This document shows positions 32,923 to 43,511 of a DNA stretch of 50,541 bases, in pieces. The notes under the pieces are model-generated. The model was given only the letters and a program-made list of their open reading frames with translations, was not told the DNA's origin and did not search any database. The stretch is from Chromera velia (lineage: Eukaryota > Sar > Chromeraceae), in NCBI GenBank assembly GCA_018398765.1, contig JAHBMJ010000313.1:1-50541 (forward strand). Direction: 5' to 3'. The stretch's first letter is position 1, and each line of letters opens with the position of its first letter. The position numbers and the translations under genes were made by a program.

Positions 32923-35779
32923 GGGCAGAGACAGAGAGACAGTCGCACAAAACAGTCATCGAGACTTCATCTAACCGCTGGACGAAACTGTGCATCGATT
33001 GATTGATTAAAAATGAAGAATGGACTGAATGAGCGAGTCAGGAGCAGACAACCAAAGAGCACACATAAAAGAAAAGCATCTTTCCATTGGCTGCTTGCTG
33101 CTCACTTGAACGTGTCGTAGTGACTCCTCCAGTCAAATTGCAGAGCCGTCACAGTGACAAGGCTCCGGATTTTCTGTCGCTCTGACGGTGAGAGGTGGGG
33201 TGCGAATGGTCGCGGGAGCGTCACTTGCTGCGCTGCCACTGACAATCGCGCAAAGACCCTGAGAGACGAGGGCGTTTGCAGGAAGAAGAGAACTCGCAGA
33301 GCGTCTCTGTCCCCTCTAGGAAGGAGATGGAAGATCGTCTTGGGGATGTCATTGTTCGTGTTCTCAATCTGTGCTTCCAGCGACTGTACACTCGATTGCT
33401 TCTGTCGATAGATTTGCCACTTTCGATTACTGGCGTAGGTGTCAGTGTTCACATGCCATTGGTAGTCATCAAGGGCGCGTTTCTCCTCGACTTTCGCGAC
33501 AGAAAGCTGACTGCGCAGATCACGAAGGCGCTGCTTCTTTGCCTGCAGCTCCGCCCAAAAGTTCGCTCGTCGCTTCTTCTCCCTGTCTCTTTCTTCCTTC
33601 ACCCCTGCCCGCAACGGAGCCCCCATCTCCTTCTGCGCAAACAAGTCAACCCAGCGGAGGGTCGCATCCGGCTTGTCAAGGGCAAAAAGCCCCCTACCAA
33701 CCCCCCCGTCCCCCCTTCTGCTGATGTACCAGTCCACCTGAACGAGAACGTCCTCTGCCTCACGCGTCCCCACAGACAACCTCCAGAGGTCAGCTCTCTC
33801 CAACGGAATGGGAATACGGAGACCTCCGAGGCCCCGGTCTGCCTCCAGATGTGCGTGAGCAACGCAGTAGGCCGCCCAGTGAACGAGAGTCTCCCTTGAC
33901 TGCAGAACAGAAAGAGGAAGAGACCTGGCCGTCTCCTTGACATCCGGTTCTTTGGATGACAAGAAGGTATTGAGAGTCTCCGTGTACCGCCTGAGTAGCT
34001 GATCGAGTTGATTCAGGTCGTGCAAAAAGGAACGAAAGCACTCGAGCCTCACGTCTCGAATGACGATATCGAGCCACCCAAAGACCGTCCTCTCGACTGC
34101 TCTCAGTCGGAGAAGCAGCTCCGGGCCGTCTACCCGCCCCATCGGTCCCATCCCCGTGGCCAGACCGTTCATGTGCTTCCCCATGTTCACAGTCGACTCT
34201 TGTCGCCGCCCTTCTAGAGACCTCACACAGGCCAGAGCGTCAATCCTTTCCTGGGGAAGGAAGTTGGCGTGCACAACGGGGTCCTTCCGGGGTAGCTCAG
34301 TCTCCTTCAGAAGGACTTCAGGCGAAAGGCACGCAGCCTTGCACATCTCCTGCCAGAAGCCTCTGCGAGCTTCTTCAAGCCGAGACCGCACAGCCCCGAC
34401 AGTCTCCTTGGCGACTCGCACTGCCATGCCGTTAGTGAGCGCGACGGCACGGCGAGCAGCGGTCTGAGAAACTGTCATCGCCTTGTTGAGGAACTCAACC
34501 TTGTCTCCGGGATTTGTCGTGTAGGCCTCGCCCAGCTGCGTTGGAACATTCAGTCGGGGAGGGAGGGAGGGATGGAGGGAGGGAGGGAGAGCATGACGAA
34601 AAAGGGAGGAACTCGGCGGATCAGGAGAAACAGAAGGCCCGGAAAAGAGAGCAAGGTGCATTTGACGCAAGAAAAGAGGGCACGGAGTCTGGGGAAAAAC
34701 GCTGCAGGACAAGTCGAATGGTCACGTGAGACTGTCACAGAGGAGGCTGAACGAAGATGTACACGAGGGTGGCCTGTGCATGTACGTACAATGACAAAAG
34801 CACGACAAAGCAGGAGGGCCTAGAGGGCGATTGAGAGGGAGGGAGTACGGATGAGGCCAAGAAAGGCCTCGGCTCACTCACTGACTGACTCACTCACTCA
34901 ACGACTGACTGACTGGCTGACCACATCAGCGATTTGAAGTTCCAAGTCGAGGAGCAGCCAAAGGAACCAGGAGTTTTCATCGGAGGATTCCGTCAAAATC
35001 CGCAACTCCTCCCTGTGCTGTACGTCCATCACCACGTCGTCCTCTGCGTCCTCATCCTCACTGTCACTTTCCAAGGACACACCGCGACAGGGAGATCGGA
35101 GGAAAATCCGGAGAAGCTCCACAGCCAGGGAGTAGAAGAGGGTCCATTCGTGTTTCTGGAGTTTGGAGGGGTCATCGGCCTCGACCGTGGGGGGTTTCTG
35201 AGACGCATGCTTGTTGAAGAGGGCAAGTCTCTCGGAGAAGAAAGCGTCGTCCTCGTCCAGCACCAGAAGCTGGTTGGTTGGCGCAGTGGCGGCTGCTTGC
35301 ACTGCTGCTGCCAAGATGCGTGGTCCGTTTCTCTGCGCCTTTTTGTCCTGTCTTCTTCTGCCGTTGTCCTTCTCGATGAGCGTCCTTGCCAGCGTCAGCG
35401 TCTCTGTGACACCCCCATTGCAGACCTCGCCGCACTCATGGATCTGGGGCTTTGGAGGACTCTCGGGAGACAAGTTTCCAGAAAAGGCCGAAGCGTCCAG
35501 ACCGAGAACGCGAAGGCGAACCCTCCCTCCGGCCTCGGCCTCGCACAGCACCGCAGAGCCCTGCTCGTCCTCCCAACGGACCCCAATATTCCCTTCGCAC
35601 ACTGTCCCATCCCGACCAATGCTCCACTGGACACCAGAGCGGCAGAACGCAAAGAACTTCGAGAAGGCAGGCGACAGGGAAGGAAACTTCGATGCCCTCT
35701 CCCCAAACCGCATCCAAGCTCGGCAAGTCTCGAGACTTCCTGCATGTGGATAACCTCTCACGAGTTCCGTCTCTTTCAT
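26594..35779 (-). CDS. Giant DUF3638/DUF3645 helicase-like protein, in-frame TAG, 3' end missing
   Basis: Exons 34922-35779, 33106-34535, 31206-32772 and 26594-30943 join in phase, about 2,735 residues from the ATG at 35779 (an upstream exon is possible: TTTCTGCAG acceptor at 35791). Domain signatures: SINLATGCVLLDGHPPS and LFMRTFGCAKFEVV (about 31.35-31.5 kb); DUF3638 with PRWVAFEVDQQISIRVKQGS then LNMGEGKTRVILPML (Walker-A-like, about 28757-28777) and VVDLIDESD (about 28343-28363); DUF3645 with DFGLRT...MAVPYRGADTPALRAEF and LLAYYNDGLTETQ (27566-27730); then GFSGTKD, CRGADLR and a MRMRQLEWGQ helicase-VI-like motif (about 26.65 kb). Family members occur in fungi, oomycetes and other protists, often labelled ubiquitin-hydrolase-like without proof. 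An in-frame TAG (27515-27517) falls within conserved sequence. The gene ends at a donor (GCTCAG|GTGGGT) with no recognisable next exon. Confidence 0.85.
32855..32920 (+). repeat. (CA)n(GA)n microsatellite
   Basis: CA run passing into a GA run, in the intron between DUF3638-gene exons 33106-34535 and 31206-32772. Confidence 0.9.
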
Positions 35780-36988
35780 CTTCGAATGACCTGCAGAAAT
35801 CACACAAAAGTCAGGTGCAAGCCAATATCGCGGTCACATAGAAAAAAGTTGGAGGACAGTTACAAGGAAGATTGATTTACGTACCTTGGCGCACGAGACG
35901 GCAGCAAAGGCACTCTTAACAAGCACAAACGAATCACAGCGACTTTAGGTCCCTTTTCCGCACCAAAACCCTTGCAGCTACTGCGATGTTTTTCTGCCCC
36001 CCTTGCCACACTCCCATCCGTTTTCTGGAACTTCGGCGCACTCACTGACAGAAGTGGCTTTGGCGTGAATATCCGAAGCACCATGATGACTGACGCAAGA
36101 ACGAAAGAGACAGACAGGTTTGCTGGGACTAAGAGTGAGACACACATCCACCTGTCGTGCACGCTTCGTTCGACATCAATTAAGCGGATCAAGTGCGCTG
36201 TCCGAGGTAAAAGTAAGATCCTTTGCCGTGAAGCCGGCGTTCAAGCCGCTCGATCCGTGCGCTTTCCGAGCTATACAGAGGAGCTCCTCGCCAGAGGTGG
36301 AGACATGGCGCGCGCGCGCGCGCATGCATGCAGAATGCTATACCTAATACATATGCACGCACATGCAGGGGCCTCGGCATGCCTTCCACTGCATGTCTGC
36401 ATGCACTCCACGCCATACATACATTCATGCAAGCTAGGGCCCCGGGGGCCCCGGCGGCGTGTTGCAAACGACGGTGAATGCATGCATGCCGCTTACATCC
36501 TCTGATCCTCTATATAACACATTCTAACACTGCAGACTTTCTTTTGCAGCTTGTTGCACCTCTTTCATTTTTCGGCTCATAGATCAGTCAAATTAGGATG
36601 TCGGCCTGCCCTGCACAGTGTTCGCCGTGTGCAGTCGGTCGATGGCGCTGTTTCTTTTCCTGTACGAATATTCGTTGACTGGCCGGATTTACTTGCAGTA
36701 CATGGGTGACCTTCTCATGCTCATCAGTCTGCCCGGATCGACGGAATCTTTGACGTCGAGTCCTATCTGGTTGCACCTGATGAGTCATTCCGATCGACAG
36801 TGACGTTTCTTTTCACGACCATATATAGTGCATCAACTCCTTTGAGTAACTCCCGTATTCCAAATCTCCCGACACAGTGACTACAACTTCACAGATACCT
36901 CCTGAAGGGCAGATCATTTCTCGAGTGGATACCCAACTGTTGTGCGCCGCAAAGGGAGAAGATCCCTGCCCTCTGGCTATGAAATGCT
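35780..36988. promoter_or_regulatory. Divergent intergenic region with CG and GCATGC tracts
   Basis: Lies between the minus-strand DUF3638 start and the plus-strand nucleotidyltransferase. It contains (CG)n at 36308-36321 running into GCATGCATGCAG, a CCCCGGGGGCCCCGG palindromic block near 36440 and GAATGCATGCATGCC near 36476. Short open stretches on both strands were judged non-coding. A non-coding first exon for either gene could lie here. Confidence 0.4.
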
Positions 36989-39900
36989 ATGAAGCAGCAC
37001 GTCAAATGGTTCCGATATATCTCCAAAATTCTGGAAGACAACTTTCAGGGTGGAGGAGAGGTGAGAACTGTCCCATTCGATTCTCCAGTGTCTGGCCTCG
37101 TCCGTCTCGGCCCCCTAGGGGTGGCTTCAGAAACGAAGAGCGACCTAGATGTGGGCATCTTTTTCTCAGAAAGGTGCGAGTTTGCTGGTCTCGTTCAAAA
37201 GGCAGTGCAACTTCGCACAGCGCTGCTTGACTTCTCTGTAGACAACTCCTCAAAAAGAGATCCGAAGCAAAAAAAGATTCGGCCCAGACAGACAGGGCGG
37301 GAGGCTTGCAGACACCGCATGGAAACCGGGGGCCCTGGAGACGGTCAGGGAAGGGGCTGAGAGGAGGGGTATCCCCATCAAGAAGTTTTTCCCTGCAGGC
37401 AGAGTTCCCATAATAACTCTGACATCTGAGGACGGTGTTGACGTGGACATCAGTTTCGAAAGCAAGTTGGATGATGTAAAGGGATCCCTTCTTTTGCGTC
37501 CTATTCTTTCCTTAGACGCCGCCGTCTTCGCAGCAGCGCTTTTGGAGGCGCAGTGGGCCAAGGCCTGTGGCTTCGCGAAGTCCGAGTTCCCCTTCCTGCA
37601 ACTAGGTACGACGGGACACACGGGTCTCGTTCTCGTCTGGCTTCAGCTGACGGCTGTCAAGGAAGCAGAGGAAGTTTCAGAGGCCCTCCCTGTCCTGCCA
37701 CTCGACCTGGATTCACTGATCGGCCCCATTGAGGTGAGAAAGGAGGGTGTGTCTGGGAAAGAATGTATGAGACTTGAGAATCAAATCGCAATTAACCATG
37801 CGAACTAAACCTACCACTACCCCACGTACTTCCTTAATTTGCTTTTTCGGTTGTGCTACCGGCTTTACTTGCCTATGAGAGAGAGCAGGCCTGTGTTTTT
37901 TCAAATGATCCATTACATCCGTGTGCCTCCATATACGGACACCAAACTGATGTACTCCCCCCTGCCAAATGCATTCTTGAACGCCGACTGTCGCTCTAGC
38001 AGCCAATTCATCCATCTTTGCCTGTGTGTCTCTCTAGTGTGCTTTGTTTCTGCATCGTTTTTTGTTGTTTGATTTCTTGCTCTGCTCTCTTTTTCTTTTT
38101 CGTGCGCGTGCAGGCATTCACGGCGCTGAGGGAAAGACAGAAGGTGGTTCGCGCAGCACAGAGGGCTGCAAGTTCTGCTGGTGCAACAGGCGCCCCAAGG
38201 TAGGTGGAGCTTGGTCTTTCTCATATGCAAGGTAAAGCACTTCGTTGCGTTATTTTTCAAGAATCGTCATCAGTACCACGTTCCAGTTCTGATCTGACTG
38301 TACAGACTGTGTGAACGAGGAGCTGAACTGTCTCTCGCAGGGGTCGGGGATCTGGGTAGAAAGCACGTATATTAGCACAGGACACAGGAAGCACGTAGGC
38401 AGACAGACAGGGAGAAGATAGATACATTGATAAATAGATAGAGAAACAGGTAGACAATAGAGAAACGGACAGGCAGGCAGGCAGACAGATAGACAGGCAG
38501 ACAGACAAACAGAGAGAGAGACGAACAGGCAGACAATATGACGTCTAGATATGACGTTGTTTTTCCTTCTTCCCTCTCTTTTGACAGAGAGACAAGCAGA
38601 CAGACAGACTAGCAGACTAACAGACCAACAGAAAGACAGAGAAGCAGCTTGAAGTCAGTCATTGAGACAGAATAGTAGCCGAAAAGATAGACAGAGAGGC
38701 GTAGAGAGTCAAACAGATGGGAAGATAGAGAAACAGACAGACAGAGAGACAGACAGACAGACAAACAGATAAAACGATAGAGAGATAGATGGATAGTTGC
38801 ATGGATGAATGGTGAATGGCTAGGAAGGCAGGATGGTGAGCAGGCAGGCAGATAGAGAACGCAGACAGTGAGCTGGACAAACCGAGAGAATGGAAGAAAT
38901 CAGTCTGAAAGAAAGGTAACGTGACAGACTTGGAAACAGATGGAGTGGCTCTCTTTCCTTTTCTTCTGTTCTTTTGTTTTTCTCTGAAACACAGCCAGCC
39001 AGACGGACGGACAGTGGTGCTGCAGGGGTACAGCAGGGTTTGGCCTTCCGATCGCTTTCGTTTTCTCTACTTTTCTTCTCTCTCGTTTGCTTTGCTGGAC
39101 AGAGATGCATACGCACAGGCTACTGGGCAGACAGAAAAATACACACACACACACACACACACACAGGTATACGGAAACAGGGACACATTTGCAAGGAGAA
39201 GGACAGAGAACAGAGAATGAAGAAGAAAAAGCCGTGCAGATGGGCAGACAGACAAGCAGGCAATTCATTCCAGAAAGAGACTAAGAGAGCAAAAAGAAGG
39301 GAGGGAGACTGGAAGGTCCAGTAGCAGGAGGGCAACAACGTAGTGAGTTGCTAGCGGTTGCAGCCAGACAGAGCTATATACAGAGAAGGCGTTAGTCCAA
39401 GGCAGATCGATGAATAAAATGATGTATGTGTTCTTGCATTAGGGGGGGGATTCGGGCACTGCGATCACGAGACACAAAGGACCTGCACTTGATTTCTGCT
39501 TGCAACAGGTGTTCGCTCCTATCTTTGTCGTACGCTCGCTCGGTGCGCGACGAGGTATAGCTCATGCAGATTGCTGAGCGGTGTTTCCACACAATTAAGT
39601 TGAAAGAGTCGATCTATTTGGCAGTAGTGTATCGGAAGGATTGATGTGGATTGAGATGTTCGTAGGACCTTCTGAGATGAGATTTCCCTTGCGTCCATAA
39701 AATCTCTCTCTTGCGCTTTCGGCTGACCATTGGTTTCTGCAGGTTGTCAGAATCCGCAGACGACAGGAGGGATGGCGACAAGAACGAAGAGGTGAAGGAG
39801 AATGGCGATTCCGGTGAGTTCTTTGACGTCCTCAGTGGGGCTTCAGAGAAAGGACGGGCGGACCAGAGGGACTCACAGGCAGATCGACTGACTTGCTCAG
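36989..39900 (+). CDS. Nucleotidyltransferase (TUTase / poly(A)-polymerase-like), 5' part of a probable fusion gene
   Basis: Exons 36989-37733, 38114-38199 and 39743-39900 join in phase. Exon 1 shows a polymerase-beta-type fold: VPFDSPVSGL (37070-37099), then KSDLDVGIFF (the D-x-D pair, about 37138-37158), AGRVPIITL, VDVDISF (third Asp, about 37437-37457), then AALLEAQWAKACG and GHTGLVLVWLQLTA, as in Cid1/Trf4-type enzymes that add nucleotides to RNA 3' ends. All three catalytic aspartates are present, but the usual G-S of the loop motif reads D-S. The frame shifts within an A7 run at 37269-37275 between the D-x-D and third-Asp halves; this is a homopolymer error, a real lesion or an unseen intron. 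ATG 36989 is the first Met after an upstream stop; an earlier exon may exist. The last exon is acidic and leads in phase into the proline-rich exons downstream. Confidence 0.7.
38390..38800 (+). repeat. Degenerate GACA/GATA tetranucleotide tract
   Basis: Interspersed AGACAGACAG, AGATAGATAG and GGCAGGCAG units in the long intron before exon 39743. Low-complexity, non-coding. Confidence 0.85.
39143..39166 (+). repeat. (CA)n microsatellite
   Basis: Short pure CA run in the same intron. Confidence 0.9.
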
Positions 39901-39991
39901 GTCAGTGAATGGCCAAAATTGTGTACGTTCTTCCTGCACCATGGCATGTCATTCTTCTACCACCAACACATTAACCTACCAGCCTCGCCCT

Positions 39992-42900
39992 ACCTGGACG
40001 CTCAAGTGCAAACTCACCCTCTGGCTAGGTCACAACCTGAACAACACATGCAACCAGGTCCACAGTGGAACGATCCTCAACAAGCCGCACAGGTGCCGCT
40101 GCCTCCCCCTGCATTTGAGGGACAGCTTCCATTTGCACATGCTTTCGGTAAGTAATTGCAGCAGTAATCCTTCCTGACTGAATTTGCTCCTTGCGTCATG
40201 TGATCTGTTGCAGCCCCCTTCATGCGCAACACCATACACACGCATACGATGTGTTGTCTTTCCGTCCCGCCCCGGCGATAAGTGGTAGGCAATTGGATTG
40301 TCACCCTTTCTCTGCAGTTCCTGTAGCTCCTCAACCTCCCACGAGACCCCTCCCAGGGCACCAGCCTCCATTTATGCAACCGGTGAGTCTTCAAACAAAC
40401 GGTCTCCACAAGTAAGGCCAAAAAGGTATAGCGCAACAAAAGATGTGTTGTTCACATGGAATCGTTTGGTCTGTACTTGATCGGAAAGTGACTTTGCTCC
40501 TCGATCCACCGCTATGTGCATCGGTGTGCACCGCTTGTAAGAAGATAAAAACGTGGTCCCTTCATGATAATGGAATGGGGCCATTTCCATCTGACACTAT
40601 ACCCACATGCACCCAGGCGTGCATGCGTGCTTTGTTTTGTTCATTTATGCGTGCATGCATGCATGCAGGATGGGGGTCAGGGAAGACGCAGAAAGCATGA
40701 CACGGAGCGCTGCAGTCCAGCCTGTCGAACAGCTAGAGCGACAACTCTCGCTTTTGTGTTCGAACACTGGGCGCTGTGGCAATCCGGTTTTACTTCTCTT
40801 AGGGAAGGTCGACACTGGGAGACCTTCCAAAAACGATCCGGTTCACGAAGAAACCTGCAGCAGAGAGCGCTGCAGACTTCTTCTACAGAACTGTCTGGGA
40901 GAAGCATTTCCTTGCCCTGACGGTTTCAAAAATTTGGGGTCAGTGAGAGAAACCAAAACGTTGTGTGTCACTGAGCATTTCCTCCAGAGCTCCGTATCTC
41001 TCTTGCGTCCGCTCGTGTTGCAGATTTTGATGGATTAAATTTATCGACTCGCAAGAAGCAGATTCTTACACACACACGAACACACACGCACGCACGTGCA
41101 TTGAGTGCGGCTTACTGAACGGGCCCTTGGAGCCGCCTCATAGTTCTCTCTCTGCAGTGCACGTACACTTCCTGTGCATGTGTCACTTTCCGACATGTTC
41201 TCAGTTGAACCAAGGCACGCGAGCAACTGAGCAGAGCCTTTTCTCGAGCATGCAAGTCACATTGACTGTTTCTTTATTAAACCGATGAGCATTCTCTCAT
41301 TTATGCTTCCTTCAATGCAGGCCTTTGCAAGGGAAAGCCCGACAGGCCCTCCTGCACCCCCGCCCCCCCCTCCCCTTCACCCTCGCCCCCCCAGCCAGGG
41401 TGATTCCTCCGCCAAGACCGCAATTGCCGTCGGAGAGAAGGCCAGCGATTTTTTCGGCGGTCCCACCCCACCAGACCTTGACAGGATCCTCTGTAAACCC
41501 TCGGGAGCCTTCTGGGGTCCATCCACGTAGGGGTCCGATTTCTTTGTTAAAGTTTCGTGTTGCCCTCCCTCACGTCTGCCGCAGTACTTCATGCGACGGT
41601 CTTCAGTTTTTTTCTATCACGTACGTGCACTTTTCAGACAAGTTCTTGAAGATTGCCTTTTCACCTCTTCTCGTCCTTTGTTGACCCCCCTCTCCCGTGG
41701 GAGTCTTTCCTTAATTGTCACTGAAGAAGAGACTCCTCCGAGTCGCCGAGAGTGTTGCACTTCTTGCATGATCATCTGCGTGCAAGAAATAGATAGAAAG
41801 ACAGACGTGACGGACAGTGTCACCCTTCTCCTCCTTGTGTGTCTCCCTACAGGTGCACTGACTGAGAAAGACTCAGAAGACAGAGAAGAGACGGAATCCC
41901 TAGATTCATACGCGTCGGCCGAGTCAGCGCCTGACAGGCGCTTCCAAAGAAATGCCATCATTTCCAGAGAGCACGGTCAGTCCAGCAGACTTCCTGTTCC
42001 CCTTTGAACTTCTTGCATGTTCCGTTGCTTCGCTTTCTTTCTTTCTTTTTTTCTTTCTTTGAAGTTCTTTCTGTTTGTCTCTCTGTCTGAAAACACCATA
42101 TAGTCTGTCTTTCTGCTCAATGACATCTGCCTCTCGATGGGTCGTTGCAGGTGTGCCCCCTTCAAAAGTCGCGGAAAGACTCGTGATCAACCGAGGATTT
42201 CGGTATGGGAAAGGTCTTGGTGCGACCAAACAGGGGGTGAAGACTCCTCTCTTCTTCGTCCCCTGTGGAAAGAGGGTCCCCGGAATGTGCTGCATGCCAA
42301 AGGGTCACGCAGCATACAAGATCAAAGAGCTCGAGACAGTCAGTTGCATGTCCTGCTCAGTCCTGTCATCTACCTGCAAGAAATAGATAAGAAAACCGAC
42401 ATGACGGACAGTGTCACCCTTCTCCTGTGTCCCTACAGGTGCACTGAGTGAGAGAAACTCGGGAGACAGAGAAGAGACGGAATCCCTAGATTCATACGCG
42501 TCGGCCGAGTCAGCGCCTGACAGGCGCTTCCAAAGAAATGCCATCACCTCCAGAGAGCACGGTCAGTCCAGCAGACTTCCTGTTCCCCTTTGAACTTCTT
42601 GCATGTTCCGTTGCTTCGCTTTCTTTCTTTCTTTCTTTCTTTTGTTTGTTTGATTCTTGTTTGCTTGCTTCTTTCCTTTCTTTCTTCTTTCTTTTCCTTC
42701 TTTTTTTCTGTCTGTCTGAAAACACGATATAGTCTGTCTATCTGCTCAATGACATCTGCCTCTCGATGGATCGCTGCAGGTGTGCCCCCGTCGAAAGTCG
42801 CGGAAAGACTCATGATCAACCGAGGCTTTCGGTATGGAAAAGGCCTTGGAGCAACCACGCAGGGGGTAAAGGCTCTCCTCTACTTCGTCCAGTGTGGAAA

Positions 42901-43511
42901 GCGGGTCCCTGGAATATGCTCCATGCCAACGGGTCGGTTAAATTCTCTCCACTGCCGCAAGGTGATGAACCTCCGCCAGTCCCGCTGGTGTCTTTCGGAC
43001 CCGAAGAAGCCTCCCCCAGCACCACAATTGAAGAATTCGAGAAGTGGATGGATGCAGAGTACCCATACCACTGGACGAAGCTGGCGGGCCGTGAGGCAGC
43101 AGGATCCCCCCCCACTCTCCTCGCGGCTCTAGAGGAGATGCAAGAAATCGTGGATGTCATGCACGAGGATTGTGTCGGCTTCAAGTTGCGCCTCCTCGAG
43201 ACTGCGCGCCCGGTTCTCTCTGCATATATGAGAGAGAGAAAGACACCCTCGCTGCCGTAGAGACCACGAGGGAGCAGCTCGACGATGCGGAGGAGGTGGT
43301 GCAACGAAAGCTTCGGCAGGAGGCGCAGAAAGATCAAGAAATTTCAAGACTCAAGGAGGTTGCGGAAGAACAGAAAGCGCAGAGCGACTTCGACCTGTAT
43401 GAAGCCCAGGCAAAAGCTTCCAGACTGGAAGAAGAGTTGGAGGAAGAAAAAGAAGGGAGAGAAGAAAGGAGAACGACGTATTTGAACGGTATTTCAGAAC
43501 AGAATCAATGA
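39992..43511 (+). CDS. Proline-rich, twin G-patch, coiled-coil protein; probable 3' part of the nucleotidyltransferase gene
   Basis: Exons 39992-40148, 40318-40382, 41321 to about 41518, 41852-41975, 42151-42311, 42439-42561, 42780-42932 and about 42962-43511 continue in phase from the nucleotidyltransferase exons. The first three are Pro/Gln-rich (PQPPTRPLPG; APPPPPPLHPRPP). Then the pair GALTEKDSEDREETES / GVPPSKVAERLVINRGFRYG occurs twice. Each second member is a G-patch (GFRYGKGLGAT-x-QGVK), an RNA-binding and helicase-cofactor motif. The tail holds IEEFEKWMDAEYPYHWTKLAG and a long charged coiled coil (EQLDDAEEVVQRKLRQEAQK onward). Entry to the last exon needs either a 29-base intron (42933-42961) or a frameshift. 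Within it, a (GA)n run at 43230-43239 shifts the frame: one frame stops at TAG 43258-43260, the other continues to TGA 43509-43511. RNA 3'-end or splicing factor is inferred. Confidence 0.7.
41781..42932 (+). repeat. Tandem duplication of the G-patch exon pair
   Basis: The segment beginning TGCAAGAAATAGATA at 41781 recurs from 42375, covering intron end, acidic exon, intron and G-patch exon. The offset is 594 bases at the left and 629 at the G-patch exon, because the second intron has gained CTTT-type repeats. Exons are close to identical; introns have diverged by length. Confidence 0.95.

Noticed and set aside
20117-37287. A shared 17-mer AAAAGATTCGGCCCAGA at about 20122 and 37271
   Set aside because: Similarity does not extend beyond the 17 bases and occurs in unrelated contexts, so it is probably chance.
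38390-38800. Regular GACA spacing considered as a CRISPR-like array
   Set aside because: The units are a degenerate simple repeat without distinct spacers, in a eukaryotic intron.
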